Shown here: positions 43,614 through 52,900 of the stretch, one piece after another | Numbering within the stretch: the stretch's first letter is position 1 | How the letters are laid out: every line of letters begins with the position of its first letter | Assembly: GCA_043778625.1 (NCBI GenBank) | Contig: JAYWFU010000134.1 | Coordinates: forward strand, 1-54,713 | DNA length: 54,713 bases | Direction of reading: 5' to 3' | Origin: JACMRI01 sp043778625 | Lineage (GTDB): Bacteria; Bacteroidota; Bacteroidia; UBA4408 | Made by a program: the position numbers and the translations under genes | Notes under the pieces: generated by a model | Seen by the model: the letters and a program-made list of their open reading frames with translations, nothing else | Databases searched by the model: none | Told to the model about the DNA's origin: nothing

Positions 43614-44984
43614 CTACCCTACTATTCGTTTAATTAGGTTGAGTTTAAACACTGAATATGGCGAATATTTAAAACTAGGTTCAAACCAAAACGATTTGTG
43701 TAGGATGCTTTTGTAATGCGAAAACGCTTTAAAACCATACTCGCCATGATAGCTACCTATACCGCTACTACCCACGCCACCAAACGGAAGCGCACTATTA
43801 CTAAAGTGCATTATTGCATCGTTAATAGCTCCACCACCAAATGATAGTTGATTTAAAATAGTTTCTTTAATAGTAGTATCATTTGTAAACACATAACACG
43901 ACAGTGGCTTAGGCAATTGCTTAACCTGTTGTATAACATCATTTAAATTAGTGTAAGAAATAATTGGTAGTAAAGGTCCAAATATTTCTTCTTGCATTAT
44001 TTTGTCGTTAAACGTTACGTTAGTAATAACTGTGGGAGCTATGTAACGCTCGTTAGCTCTATGGTTTCCGCCACAGTATACTTTTTTTGTGTCAATTAAA
44101 TTTACTAATCGTACAAAGTTTTTATCATTAATTATTTGCACATAATTATTGTTTTCAAACGCATAATTGTATTTATCAATATAGGCTTTAACCGCTGTTA
44201 GAAACTGGTCGTGTACGGTACTATCTACCAATACATAATCAGGCGCAATGCAGGTTTGCCCAGCGTTTAAAAACTTAGCCCATACCAAGCGTTTTGCACT
44301 GTCATCAATTGTACAATTTTTGGTAATAAAAGCGGGGCTTTTACCACCTAATTCTAAGGTTACAGGCGTTAAGTGTGCGGCCGCAGCTTGGTACACTATT
44401 TTGCCTACGGGTATGCTACCTGTAAAAAATATTTTGTCAAATTTTTGTTGTAATAAGGCGGTAGTAGTTTCTACCCCCCCATTTACCACGGTTAAAAACT
44501 CAGCGTCAAAATTTTTATTAATTAACTCGAGTAACAATTGTGATGCCTGCGGGGTTAGCTCACTAGGTTTTATTATAACCGTATTACCTGCTGCAATAGC
44601 AGCAATAGCAGGCACTAATGATAATTGGTACGTATAGTTCCATGCGCCTATAACTAGCGTTGTACCTAATGGTTCAGGCATTATGTAACTGATAGCAGGG
44701 AAATTTGTAAGATTAGTTTTTACTCGTTTTTTGCTACTCCATTTTTTTACTTTACTAATAGCTTCGTCAATTTCGGCGTACACAACGGATAGTTCTGTGG
44801 TGTAGGTTTCAAACTCGCTTTTTTTAAAATCGTTGTAAATAGCAGTGAACAAAGCCGTTTCGTTACTTTTTAGCACCAATTTTATTTTTTTTAATTGCTC
44901 GATTCTAAACTCAATACGTTTAGTTGCACCAGTATTAAAATAGTGTTGTTGTTGCTGTACTAAGGCTGTATATTCAGTGTTCAT
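43614..44984 (-). CDS. Aldehyde dehydrogenase (class 3-like)
   Basis: 456 residues, NAD(P)-dependent oxidation of an aldehyde to an acid. The catalytic Cys lies in NAGQTCIAPDYV and the general base Glu in TLELGGKSPAFI; the cofactor-binding GSIPVGKIVYQ follows the usual spacing. The short N-terminus and the extended hydrophobic tail (FKLNLIKRIV) match the membrane-anchored class 3 type. It lies 24 bases downstream of the dihaem cytochrome gene on the same strand, so it may be in that operon. Confidence 0.9.
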   Translation of the reverse strand: MNTEYTALVQQQQHYFNTGATKRIEFRIEQLKKIKLVLKSNETALFTAIYNDFKKSEFETYTTELSVVYAEIDEAISKVKKWSSKKRVKTNLTNFPAISYIMPEPLGTTLVIGAWNYTYQLSLVPAIAAIAAGNTVIIKPSELTPQASQLLLELINKNFDAEFLTVVNGGVETTTALLQQKFDKIFFTGSIPVGKIVYQAAAAHLTPVTLELGGKSPAFITKNCTIDDSAKRLVWAKFLNAGQTCIAPDYVLVDSTVHDQFLTAVKAYIDKYNYAFENNNYVQIINDKNFVRLVNLIDTKKVYCGGNHRANERYIAPTVITNVTFNDKIMQEEIFGPLLPIISYTNLNDVIQQVKQLPKPLSCYVFTNDTTIKETILNQLSFGGGAINDAIMHFSNSALPFGGVGSSGIGSYHGEYGFKAFSHYKSILHKSFWFEPSFKYSPYSVFKLNLIKRIVG

Positions 44985-45008
44985 CGTGCTTCACAAGTAA
45001 TGTTAAAA

Positions 45009-46085
45009 TTATTTTTTGTACTGTTCAAAGTCTTTAGCTTCCATGGCAGCTATCCATTCTTTAATTAATTCTACACCTTCTTTGTGTACAAACGCACGTC
45101 CTATTTCGGGCATCATTTCGCCAGGATCAGTACTTTCCATGCGGTAAGTAATAATAGACTCGTGCGGTTTGCCAGGCACAATATCAAACAAGCGTCCTCC
45201 TGAACCTTTGCCTGCTGCTACTGGTGTTTTGTACATTCCCCAAGTAGCTGGGTTAGTTTCGTTATGCAATAAATAAAACCCTGAAGTACTTGCTGGCCCC
45301 TCCTTACGGTGGCAATGCGCACAATTAATATCTAAGTAAGCACGCGCCCTGTTATTTAACGTTTGTGTTTTATCTTGCCAATTAGCTAGCTTAGGCACAG
45401 TGGTTAAATCAGCAGGCAAGCCTGTTAAAATACCCAAATTATTCCACTTGGTAAGCTGGTTACTTTCGCCATCTGCATAGGCATAATTTCCGTTTAATTG
45501 TCTTGCACTTGGTCCAATAGGCATTAGCACTTCGTTACGATTATGGCACCCCTTACACTGGTTACTATTAGGGCTTGTATAATGTAGCATTTGTTTTTTG
45601 CCTTTATTATCTTTCCATGTTACATCTCTCTCGCCACCTGCTACCTCTAGTGTAGCTTCAGTTTGTTCGGCATTCCAAAAATAAGGTAACGCCTGCCAAC
45701 CCTTAGCAGTGTTTATAAGCAAACGTGTTTCCATAATAGTACGCCCTGCTTTAGGTTTGGTTTCATCGTTTTCGTAATAAAAATTTTTAATAATTGTAGT
45801 ACCGATAGGGAAATCAAGCACTTCGGCACTATTGTAGTTTACAGTATTGCCTTTGGGTATGGCTATAAAACGAGATTTGTGGGTATAGTCTGAGAACAAT
45901 GGCGTATTTAAACTATAAGGTACAACACCATCAGTAGGTTTTAAATCGCTTAGCTTACCTACAAAAAAATTATAGTCTGATAATTTTTCTTTACCTATAT
46001 AACCAGCACTCGTAGGCCTTACCATTGCCAGCGAAATAAATGCCACACCTAACACGGAGGCAAAAAAGAAGAGTTTAATTTTCAT
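45009..46085 (-). CDS. SO2930-type dihaem c-type cytochrome
   Basis: 358 residues, exported (signal to about residue 27). Two CxxCH haem motifs: CKGCH (177-181) and CAHCH (255-259). The N-terminal LSDYNFFVGKLSDLKPTDGVVPYSLNTPLFSDYT region and the Met-rich MESTDPGEMMPEIGR end match the dihaem family named from Shewanella SO2930. Members regularly sit beside the parallel beta-helix protein, as here (24-base gap). An electron-transfer role with the partner is likely, but the reaction is unknown. Confidence 0.9.
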   Translation of the reverse strand: MKIKLFFFASVLGVAFISLAMVRPTSAGYIGKEKLSDYNFFVGKLSDLKPTDGVVPYSLNTPLFSDYTHKSRFIAIPKGNTVNYNSAEVLDFPIGTTIIKNFYYENDETKPKAGRTIMETRLLINTAKGWQALPYFWNAEQTEATLEVAGGERDVTWKDNKGKKQMLHYTSPNSNQCKGCHNRNEVLMPIGPSARQLNGNYAYADGESNQLTKWNNLGILTGLPADLTTVPKLANWQDKTQTLNNRARAYLDINCAHCHRKEGPASTSGFYLLHNETNPATWGMYKTPVAAGKGSGGRLFDIVPGKPHESIITYRMESTDPGEMMPEIGRAFVHKEGVELIKEWIAAMEAKDFEQYKK

Positions 46086-46109
46086 AATAACTAAATTTAA
46101 AGTAATTAA

Positions 46110-47315
46110 TTATTTGCGCCCAATACTACTTTTAGTAAGCTTGGGTAATTCGCAATTAAATGGTTTTATATCAACGCTTTTTCCTTTAAAATCGTGTGCG
46201 GCATCAAGGTTTATAAACGATTCGTTTTTGTTGTTACGCACACAAATATTACGAGTAGTTTCGTAGTCTTTAATTTTATCATTAGCTATACCATCATAAA
46301 AAATATGGGGTACATCTTTGCCTAAGCGCAATTTTACTCTAAATATTTTACCCAAACGTCCTTTGGCACTTACACGTACATGCGCTCGCTCGTAGTTATT
46401 GTTGTATATAAATATATTAGTGGGATAAGGGTCGTACCCTTGGTCGTTAATAGGGTTTTCGGTCATGTAATAGCTTACAATACCAGTGCTCATGGAGTTG
46501 TTGTTGATTATTTGATTATCAAAAATTTCGACCCCACTAGTGGCCAGTACCAACACTCCTGTGCCTTTTAGCACCTTGGCTACAATGTTTCCCTTAGGGG
46601 CAAAGTTTGCAAAATTATTGTTTTTAATTGTGTTGTTATACACCCGCACATGCCCACCTTTTTTTTGTTTTAAATCAGGCAAATCAAACACTAATACTCC
46701 ACCTGTATTTTCAATAGCTTCGTTGTTATACACTTCGGCGTTGAGCGAATTTTCAATTTCGATACCTGCCACATTATGGTAAGCCTTGCAATTGCGTACA
46801 ATAATGTTTTTTGATTGTCCTACGTATATCCCAGCGTCTGATGCGCCAATAGCCACACAACCATCAATTAACACATTAGTACAACTTACTGGATAAAAAG
46901 CATAGGAGCCGTTTGTTTTTTTAGGCGTGCCTGTCCATTCAGCTTTTACGTTTATAAAATTTATACCCTCCACGGCCATTGTTTTTATGGCATCGCCCTT
47001 GGCATCTTGCACTGTTAAATCTTGTAGGGTAATATTACTGGCATTACTTATTTTAAAACCTTCAGCACCTGATGTTTGCCCCTTGAACGAAATTATGGTT
47101 TTATCTATGCCTGCACCTTTTATAATTATATTTTTTTTAGACTCTAACGAAATAGATTTTAAAAAATGAAAGTTACCCGCTTCAATGGTAATGGTTTCGC
47201 CGTCTTCAGCCATTATACATTTGGTTTGTAAACTTTTTTCGGTGGTTTGCGCTACTGCCGTTACTGCTAGTGTAGCTACCAAAAGAGATGTTAAAATTGT
47301 AGTGGTTTGTTTCAT
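46110..47315 (-). CDS. Secreted parallel beta-helix protein, partner of the dihaem cytochrome
   Basis: 401 residues. A signal peptide (AVAQ, residue 23) is followed by right-handed beta-helix repeats, visible as short coils every ~22 residues with Asn and Ile ladders (SKNIIVRNCKAYHNVAGIEIENSLNAEVYNNEAI). Pectate lyase-like folds of this kind often bind or cleave polysaccharide; no catalytic triad can be assigned. It precedes the cytochrome gene by 24 bases on the same strand; the same pairing is known in other genomes. A -7 element (47349-47356) lies upstream. Confidence 0.85.
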   Translation of the reverse strand: MKQTTTILTSLLVATLAVTAVAQTTEKSLQTKCIMAEDGETITIEAGNFHFLKSISLESKKNIIIKGAGIDKTIISFKGQTSGAEGFKISNASNITLQDLTVQDAKGDAIKTMAVEGINFINVKAEWTGTPKKTNGSYAFYPVSCTNVLIDGCVAIGASDAGIYVGQSKNIIVRNCKAYHNVAGIEIENSLNAEVYNNEAIENTGGVLVFDLPDLKQKKGGHVRVYNNTIKNNNFANFAPKGNIVAKVLKGTGVLVLATSGVEIFDNQIINNNSMSTGIVSYYMTENPINDQGYDPYPTNIFIYNNNYERAHVRVSAKGRLGKIFRVKLRLGKDVPHIFYDGIANDKIKDYETTRNICVRNNKNESFINLDAAHDFKGKSVDIKPFNCELPKLTKSSIGRK

Positions 47316-47348
47316 TTATTTTTTGAGTTTTACGTAAATAGTTAAGTT

Positions 47349-47356
47349 CAAATTTA
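47349..47356 (-). promoter_or_regulatory. Putative -7 element of the beta-helix/cytochrome operon
   Basis: Minus-strand TAAATTTG matches TAnnTTTG, 33 bases before the ATG of the beta-helix gene. No good -33 element at the standard distance. Confidence 0.4.
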
Positions 47357-47459
47357 ATGTAATTATTTAGATTTATTGTGGTTATACTAGCTATTAATTT
47401 TTAAATCTAAAATATAAGTAACAAAGAATCGTTCGCCTAATATTATTTAATTAAAACTA

Positions 47460-47495
47460 TAAACGCCCTAAATCAGTATTGATTTAGGGCGTTTA
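47460..47495 (-). terminator. Terminator of the OmpA-like gene
   Basis: Perfect 16-bp stem (47460-47475 with 47480-47495; core CGCCCTAAATCA) around a GTAT loop, 23 bases after the stop of the OmpA-like gene on the minus strand. Confidence 0.85.
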
Positions 47496-47518
47496 ACAGA
47501 GGCTTAGATAGTATTAAT

Positions 47519-48532
47519 TTAGTTTTCCAAAATCTTTAGTAACTCGTCGAGCTTAGGAGTTAATATAATTTCGGTTCTACGATTTTTGCGGCGTGCATCA
47601 GCAGTTTTGTCTTTATCCAATGGTAAAAACTCACCCCTACCAGCAGCTATTAACCGTACGGGGTTAGTGGTGCTATTAGCGGTTATTATTTTTACAATAC
47701 TTGTGGCACGCATGACCGATAAATCCCAATTATCTTTAATATCTCCCTTGCCGTTCATGGGTACATCATCGGTGTGCCCTTCTACCATTACATTTATATC
47801 ATTATTTTGCTCTAATACTTTAGCTAATTTTTTTAGTGCGTCAGCACCCTTAGTTTCCACATCAATTTTGCCCGAAGCAAATAATAATGATTCATCTAAC
47901 GATACATAAATTTTTCCGTTTTTTTGGCTCACCGTTAGCCCCTTACCCTCAAAGCCCACCAAGGCCGCTTGTACTTTGCGTTTTATTTCACTTACGGCAT
48001 TATCTTTTTGTTTTAATATGTTTTCTAACTCTGTAATGCGGGCTTCGCGTTGCTTTAGCGTGGCTTGTGTTTCGTTTAAATTATTTTCGGCCAAGGTTAA
48101 TTTTTGTTGCTCCGCTAGTAATTTTTTTTGTTTTAATTTTAATTCATCTTCACGCTTTTGTAATTCCTCTTGCGATTGCTGAAAGTTAGTCATCAACTTT
48201 TTATTTTCGTCCTCGTTACCTTTTAACAAGTCCTTATTTTTACCATCAACAGTTTCGTATTGCTTACGTAAAGCTTTTACTTCGTCCTGCAAACCATTAA
48301 TTCTATTGGTTTTGGCGGCAGAATCTTTTTTTAATGCTGATGCTGTAATGGTTAGTGCCGTGTTTTTGTTTTCGGTTTCGCGCAATTTACTTTCATTATC
48401 AATAGCCAATGCTTTTTGTTTTTTTAGTTCCTCTTGGCAATCATTGCGTTGTTTTTCGGTTTCGCTAAATTGTTTTGAGCTAACGCACGAGGCTAACATA
48501 AAAACTACAGCATAAAATAATAGGTGTTTCAT
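47519..48532 (-). CDS. OmpA-family lipoprotein with long coiled coil
   Basis: 337 residues. A lipoprotein signal (MLASC, Cys16) leads to a ~170-residue charged helical region rich in Lys, Glu and Gln with heptad-like spacing (KLKQKKLLAEQQKLTLAENNL), a predicted coiled coil. The C-terminal OmpA domain (from about residue 205) has the peptidoglycan-binding VEGHTDDVPM, NWDLSVMRA and RRKNRRTEI. Thus it tethers one membrane, probably the outer, to peptidoglycan. Monocistronic, with a hairpin after it. Confidence 0.9.
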   Translation of the reverse strand: MKHLLFYAVVFMLASCVSSKQFSETEKQRNDCQEELKKQKALAIDNESKLRETENKNTALTITASALKKDSAAKTNRINGLQDEVKALRKQYETVDGKNKDLLKGNEDENKKLMTNFQQSQEELQKREDELKLKQKKLLAEQQKLTLAENNLNETQATLKQREARITELENILKQKDNAVSEIKRKVQAALVGFEGKGLTVSQKNGKIYVSLDESLLFASGKIDVETKGADALKKLAKVLEQNNDINVMVEGHTDDVPMNGKGDIKDNWDLSVMRATSIVKIITANSTTNPVRLIAAGRGEFLPLDKDKTADARRKNRRTEIILTPKLDELLKILEN

Positions 48533-48729
48533 TGTTTTGATAAAATTATTTTTTAATTAAAAGTATAACTAGTTAATGGCTAAAGTAAATTTTAGGCGTA
48601 TGCCCACACAATTAGGGCTTAGCAATTATCAACATTCAAAGTTTCATAAATAAACAATGCTACTTAACTCAGTTGCGTTGTTATTACCCATTTTTAAACA
48701 AATTAATATTTTAAGTATTTTATAATACC

Positions 48730-49602
48730 ATGGCCAAACCCATACAACAAACCCAACGCACAGGCAACGTATCAGTAATAATAAGCATTACACTCGTGTT
48801 ATTTGTATTAGGTATAGTTAGTTTATTGTTGTTAAACACGCATCGTTTATCCACTTACGTTAAAGAAAATATTGGTATATCTATCTTTTTAAAAGACAGT
48901 ACAACCACCGCTGATGCTACTAACTTTAAAAAAACACTGGACGTAAGCACTTATGTTAAAACTGCTACTTACATAAGTAAACAAGAGGCTGCCAAAGATT
49001 TGCAAAAAGAACTTGGTGGCGAACAATTTGTAGCCTTTTTGGGGTATAACCCATTAAATGACCTAATTGATATTAGGTTAAAAGCCGACTACGCCAACAA
49101 CGACAGCATTAAATCCATCGAAAAACAAATGATGCAAAATCCTTTGGTAAAAGAAGTCTATTACCAAAAATCGTTAATAGATGTGGTTAATGCTAACGCC
49201 AAGCGCATATCGTTACTATTGCTTGGCTTTAGCGCATTGCTATTAATTATAGCCATAGCACTTATTAATAATACTATTCGTTTGCATATTTATGCCAAGC
49301 GTTTTTTAATTAAAACCATGCAATTAGTGGGTGCTACGCAAGGTTTTATACACAAGCCATTTGTAATTAGAGGCATTATTAATGGTTTGTTTGGCGCATT
49401 ATTAGCCATTGTAAGCATTAGTGGTGCATTATATTATGTGTATTTGCAGGCTCCCGACTTCTTTACCATCAACGATATTGACATTATATTAATAGTTGCA
49501 CTAATTATTTTGTGCTTAGGTATTGTAATATCTGTATTAAGCACTTATTTTGCATTGCGTAATTATTTAAAAGTTTCTTTTGAAGATTTATACGCTCGCT
49601 AA
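48730..49602 (+). CDS. ftsX: Cell-division protein FtsX
   Basis: Membrane part of the FtsEX complex that controls septal peptidoglycan hydrolases. 290 residues: helix 1 (ISITLVLFVLGIVSLLLL), a ~120-residue extracytoplasmic loop, then three helices near 165, 215 and 255. The stretch FLIKTMQLVGATQGFIHKPF is the family signature. ftsE is not adjacent. First gene of ftsX-DUF3098-uppP-truB, an order often seen in Bacteroidota. Confidence 0.92.
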   Translation: MAKPIQQTQRTGNVSVIISITLVLFVLGIVSLLLLNTHRLSTYVKENIGISIFLKDSTTTADATNFKKTLDVSTYVKTATYISKQEAAKDLQKELGGEQFVAFLGYNPLNDLIDIRLKADYANNDSIKSIEKQMMQNPLVKEVYYQKSLIDVVNANAKRISLLLLGFSALLLIIAIALINNTIRLHIYAKRFLIKTMQLVGATQGFIHKPFVIRGIINGLFGALLAIVSISGALYYVYLQAPDFFTINDIDIILIVALIILCLGIVISVLSTYFALRNYLKVSFEDLYAR

Positions 49603-49617
49603 CTTTTTGGAGTTAGC
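49598..49617 (+). repeat. Small hairpin overlapping the ftsX stop
   Basis: GCTAACT and AGTTAGC (7-bp arms) around six bases; the stop codon lies in the left arm. No strong T tract follows, so read-through to the next gene is likely. Confidence 0.5.
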
Positions 49618-49665
49618 ATAGTTATAAAATAAGTACTACTAATCATTTAACAATAAAACTAAACT

Positions 49666-49920
49666 ATGGCAACTAACAACACTACCCCTCACGCAAGCAA
49701 CGAATTTGTATTTGGCAAGCGTAATTTTCAGTTATTACTAGCTTCAATAGGCTTAATATTACTAGGTTTTGTACTAATGTCGGGTGGCGCACCTACTAAC
49801 CCTAACGAGTTTGAATACAACGATATGTTTAGTTTTACACGCATAACTCTTGCTCCAGTTATAGTATTAGCGGGCTTTGTAATGGTGGTTATAGCTATTA
49901 TGCACAAGCAAAAAGACTAA
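49666..49920 (+). CDS. DUF3098 membrane protein
   Basis: 84 residues with two membrane helices (LLLASIGLILLGFVLM and VIVLAGFVMVVIAIM) separated by an acidic loop PTNPNEFEYNDMFSF. The family is small and restricted to Bacteroidota; its function is unknown. Regularly found between ftsX and uppP, so a link with envelope growth is plausible. Confidence 0.88.
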   Translation: MATNNTTPHASNEFVFGKRNFQLLLASIGLILLGFVLMSGGAPTNPNEFEYNDMFSFTRITLAPVIVLAGFVMVVIAIMHKQKD

Positions 49921-49951
49921 GCACTTACTCACTTTATTTAACCTTACAATA

Positions 49952-50743
49952 ATGAATTTTTTGCAAGCTGCCCTCATAGCTATTGTGGAAGGGCTTACGG
50001 AGTTTTTGCCAGTATCGTCCACAGGGCACATGATTATTACTACTTCGATAATGGGTATTGCCCACGACGACTTTACCAAACTATTTACCATTGCTATTCA
50101 ACTAGGAGCTATATTATCAGTGGTGTATTTGTACCGCCAACGCTTTATTGATGGGTTAAAAGACCTGAATTTTTATTTTAAAATAGGGCTTGCATTTTTG
50201 CCCGCAGCCATAGTAGGCAAACTGCTTGACGACTACATAGACGCACTGTTAGAGAACATTATAACCGTAGCTTGCTCGCTATTAATAGGCGGAATTATTT
50301 TATTATTTGTAGATAAATGGTTTACCAAAAATGATAAACAAGAAGTAACTTACAAAAATGGTTTTGTAATAGGCTTGTTTCAACTCATAGCTATGATACC
50401 TGGTGTATCGCGCTCGGCAGCCACTATTATTGGCGGGCTATCGCAGGGTTTAACCAAAGAAAAAGCAGCCGAATTTTCGTTTTTTTTGGCTGTGCCTACC
50501 ATGCTTGCCGCCACAGGATACAAATTGTACAAGTATTTAAAACTGCACTCCATTAGCGCTGACGAAGTAGGCGTACTTGCCCTTGGTAACGTAATAGCGT
50601 TTGTAGTAGCGTTAATAGCCATTAAATCATTTATAGGTTATGTAAGTAATAATGGCTTTAAAGTATTTGGTTGGTATCGCATAATAGTAGGCGTAACTAT
50701 TTTGTTACTGACATTAATGGGGGTTGAATTAAGCATTGTATAA
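49952..50743 (+). CDS. uppP: Undecaprenyl-diphosphate phosphatase
   Basis: Membrane enzyme that recycles undecaprenyl diphosphate for cell-wall synthesis; also known as BacA. 263 residues with eight helices. Motif I is EGLTEFLPVSSTGHM with the catalytic Glu residues, and motif II is PGVSRSAATIIGGL. 31 bases after the DUF3098 gene and 9 bases before truB, clearly in one operon. Confidence 0.95.
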   Translation: MNFLQAALIAIVEGLTEFLPVSSTGHMIITTSIMGIAHDDFTKLFTIAIQLGAILSVVYLYRQRFIDGLKDLNFYFKIGLAFLPAAIVGKLLDDYIDALLENIITVACSLLIGGIILLFVDKWFTKNDKQEVTYKNGFVIGLFQLIAMIPGVSRSAATIIGGLSQGLTKEKAAEFSFFLAVPTMLAATGYKLYKYLKLHSISADEVGVLALGNVIAFVVALIAIKSFIGYVSNNGFKVFGWYRIIVGVTILLLTLMGVELSIV

Positions 50744-50752
50744 GCCAATGAG

Positions 50753-51487
50753 ATGAGAACAGAACTAGAAAAACACGAATACTTTAAAGAGGGACAAAAT
50801 TTATTATTTGACAAGCCCGTAACTTGGACATCGTTTGATGCCGTAAATTACATACGCAACGTAGTGAGCCCCAAAGGTTTTAAAACAAAAGTTGGCCACG
50901 CAGGCACGCTAGACCCTTTGGCGTCGGGGCTATTGATAATATGCACAGGTAAAAACACCAAGACTATTGAAAGCTTTGCGGCGCAAGAAAAAACCTATAC
51001 AGGTACTATTGTTATTGGACAAAGTACCCCATCGTTTGATTTAGAAACCGACATCGATCAAACCTTTGCCACTGCACATGTAACCAACGAAATTATACAC
51101 GCCACTGCATTACAATTTATGGGTACTACGTTGCAAAAAGCACCTATATTTTCGGCACGCAGGCAAGGCGGCGAACGCCTATACCACAAAGCGCGAAGGG
51201 GAGAGGAGGTAGAAATTAAAGCTTCAGAAATAACCATTACTCTGTTTAAAATACACGACATTGCCCGCGAGGACGAAATTATAAAAGTGCAGTTTGAAAT
51301 TACGTGTAGCAAAGGCACTTACATACGTAGCATAGCTGATGATTTTGGTAAAAAATTAAACTCAGGAAGTTATTTACACGAACTACGCCGTACCAAAATA
51401 GGAATATACGATGTAAAAGATGCCTATACATTAGCGCGATTTAAGGCAGAACACTCCACCAATAAGGCTATTAGCACAATTATATAA
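50753..51487 (+). CDS. truB: tRNA pseudouridine-55 synthase
   Basis: Converts U55 in the T loop of tRNAs to pseudouridine. 244 residues. The catalytic Asp is D54 in KVGHAGTLDPLASGLL; the RNA-binding elements IFSARRQGGERLYHKARRGE and the ITCSKGTYIRSIADDFG motif are present. It lacks the C-terminal PUA domain found in E. coli TruB, like many homologues of this size. Last gene of the ftsX cluster. Confidence 0.95.
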   Translation: MRTELEKHEYFKEGQNLLFDKPVTWTSFDAVNYIRNVVSPKGFKTKVGHAGTLDPLASGLLIICTGKNTKTIESFAAQEKTYTGTIVIGQSTPSFDLETDIDQTFATAHVTNEIIHATALQFMGTTLQKAPIFSARRQGGERLYHKARRGEEVEIKASEITITLFKIHDIAREDEIIKVQFEITCSKGTYIRSIADDFGKKLNSGSYLHELRRTKIGIYDVKDAYTLARFKAEHSTNKAISTII

Positions 51488-51504
51488 TTTTTTAGTACAA
51501 ATAG

Positions 51505-51534
51505 TTGCAGATGTATGTTTAAAACATATCTTTG
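51505..51534 (+). promoter_or_regulatory. Bacteroidota promoter of the tRNA gene
   Basis: TTG (51505-51507), 19-base spacer, TATCTTTG (51527-51534). Transcription should start near 51541, 18 bases before the tRNA. Confidence 0.75.
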
Positions 51535-51558
51535 CACTCGCTTAGTTAAACAAAGCAA

Positions 51559-51632
51559 GGGCCTATAGCTCATTCGGTTAGAGCAACTGACTCATAATCA
51601 GTAGGTGCCTGGTTCGATTCCAGGTGGGCCCA
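51559..51632 (+). tRNA. tRNA with anticodon CAU (elongator Met or Ile2)
   Basis: Folds as a normal cloverleaf: acceptor GGGCCTA with TGGGCCC, D stem GCTC/GAGC, anticodon stem ACTGA/TCAGT with loop CTCATAA (anticodon 51593-51595), T stem CCTGG/CCAGG with loop TTCGATT, and discriminator A at 51632. CCA is not encoded. An Ile2 tRNA would have its C34 modified by TilS; the sequence alone does not decide between the two. The first pair is G-C, so it is not an initiator. Confidence 0.93.
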
Positions 51633-51636
51633 CTTC

Positions 51637-51676
51637 AAGGGAAGAAACTGAAATTTCGGTTTTCTTCCCTTTTTTT
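51637..51676 (+). terminator. Terminator of the tRNA
   Basis: AAGGGAAGAAA (51637-51647) pairs with TTTCTTCCCTT (51661-51671), followed by a T run. Confidence 0.85.
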
Positions 51677-51787
51677 AATCCAAAGGCTTAATGGTAGTGC
51701 CAACATGTTACTAGTATTTATAAAAAGCAAGATTAACGAATAATGATAGCAAACAAAAAAGTAAGGTTAGGTAAAGAGGTAGCGGAC

Positions 51788-51810
51788 ACGAGTAAAATGC
51801 TCGCGCCAGC
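51788..51810. repeat. Short dispersed palindromic element, copy 1
   Basis: A 23-base unit with the hairpin CGAG-TAAAATG-CTCG followed by CGCCAGC; a near copy (19 of 23 positions) lies at 52901-52923. Confidence 0.65.
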
Positions 51811-51886
51811 GGAGTAATAGGTACTATTACTAGACGAACAGTAACACCTCTACCAGCCCAAAGTTAAACAACAACACAACCGTAAA

Positions 51887-52804
51887 ATGAAAAAAATAGT
51901 AGCCCTATTTTGTTTGCTATTCTTGATTGAAAAAAGTATTGGGCAAATTTCTGTTTTGAATAATAAAGAAATATTACCTGAGGTTAAAGTGTTAGTAAAA
52001 GATATGCCCCAGATTAAAACCGCTTACAGAGAAGGGTTAGTTTACGATAGTTTAATTTACAAGAAATATAATACTATCATTGCCATTTGTTCTGATAGTT
52101 TAACTAATCAATTAATTGGCTATCAAACCCAGGGTAATTATTTTAAACACAGCTCCTTTTGTAAAGAAGACGCCTCTTTTTTTGAGGATAATTATAGGTT
52201 CCATATAAGGTTATTTGAAGACACTTTAAAAAATTGGGGTGGGTTTATACGGATTTTGATTAGAAAACATTGTATTATAGAGGTAGAACAATTTGATGAG
52301 AACAAGGGAATGTATTATTTTATCAACTATAATTTCAATGGTAAAATACTCGGCTTTAAATACGATGATTTAAATAAAGGAGTGGATTATTATTTTTATA
52401 AAAATGAGGCATTAAATTTGGCCTTTAACAGTAAGTCAGGTGTTTTAAAAAGACAACCTAAAATGCCTTATGGAATTAGAAATGGGATTAGTAAATCGTT
52501 TCATCCTAACGGTAAATTAAAATCAGAAATTTATTACGAAAAAGGTGAGCGAAAATATATTGAGTCGGCATACGACTCATTAGGTAAACAGTTAAAATTA
52601 ATTAATGTAAATTCAAAAGGTAATGGTACGTGTAAAATACCATGGACTTATTTAATGGATATTTATCCTGATTCTGCACGAGTTTATAATACTGATATTG
52701 TTTTAAAAAACTATAAACAAGTTGGAGGATACCCTCAATTTGTTTATGGACTACCCGATTATATTGTAAATACTGCCAAACGAAAAACGAAAGTTTGTAG
52801 GTAG
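51887..52804 (+). CDS. Secreted protein with YwqK/MORN-like repeats
   Basis: 305 residues with a signal peptide (about residue 19, SIGQ). The C-terminal third carries YwqK-family strands: GISKSFHPNGKLKSEIYYEKGERK followed by IESAYDSLGKQLKL. In other bacteria such repeats occur in surface proteins and in a class of antitoxin-like proteins; no partner is adjacent. The rest is beta-rich, without recognised motifs. Arg codons are mostly AGA/AGG, unlike neighbouring housekeeping genes, which hints at a recent arrival. It lies between the tRNA and a partial duplicate of the tRNA 3' end. Confidence 0.72.
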   Translation: MKKIVALFCLLFLIEKSIGQISVLNNKEILPEVKVLVKDMPQIKTAYREGLVYDSLIYKKYNTIIAICSDSLTNQLIGYQTQGNYFKHSSFCKEDASFFEDNYRFHIRLFEDTLKNWGGFIRILIRKHCIIEVEQFDENKGMYYFINYNFNGKILGFKYDDLNKGVDYYFYKNEALNLAFNSKSGVLKRQPKMPYGIRNGISKSFHPNGKLKSEIYYEKGERKYIESAYDSLGKQLKLINVNSKGNGTCKIPWTYLMDIYPDSARVYNTDIVLKNYKQVGGYPQFVYGLPDYIVNTAKRKTKVCR

Positions 52805-52900
52805 TAAAAAGTTAAAATAATATCCTGCTTGTGTCCGTTATAATTGTAACTACTTTCGTTCTATCCACTTTTATTTTAAACACACTACTTTTTATTGAAT

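Noticed and set aside
48533..48729. A small gene or RNA between the OmpA-like gene and ftsX
   Set aside because: No convincing frame, hairpin or TAnnTTTG promoter was found in the 197 bases.
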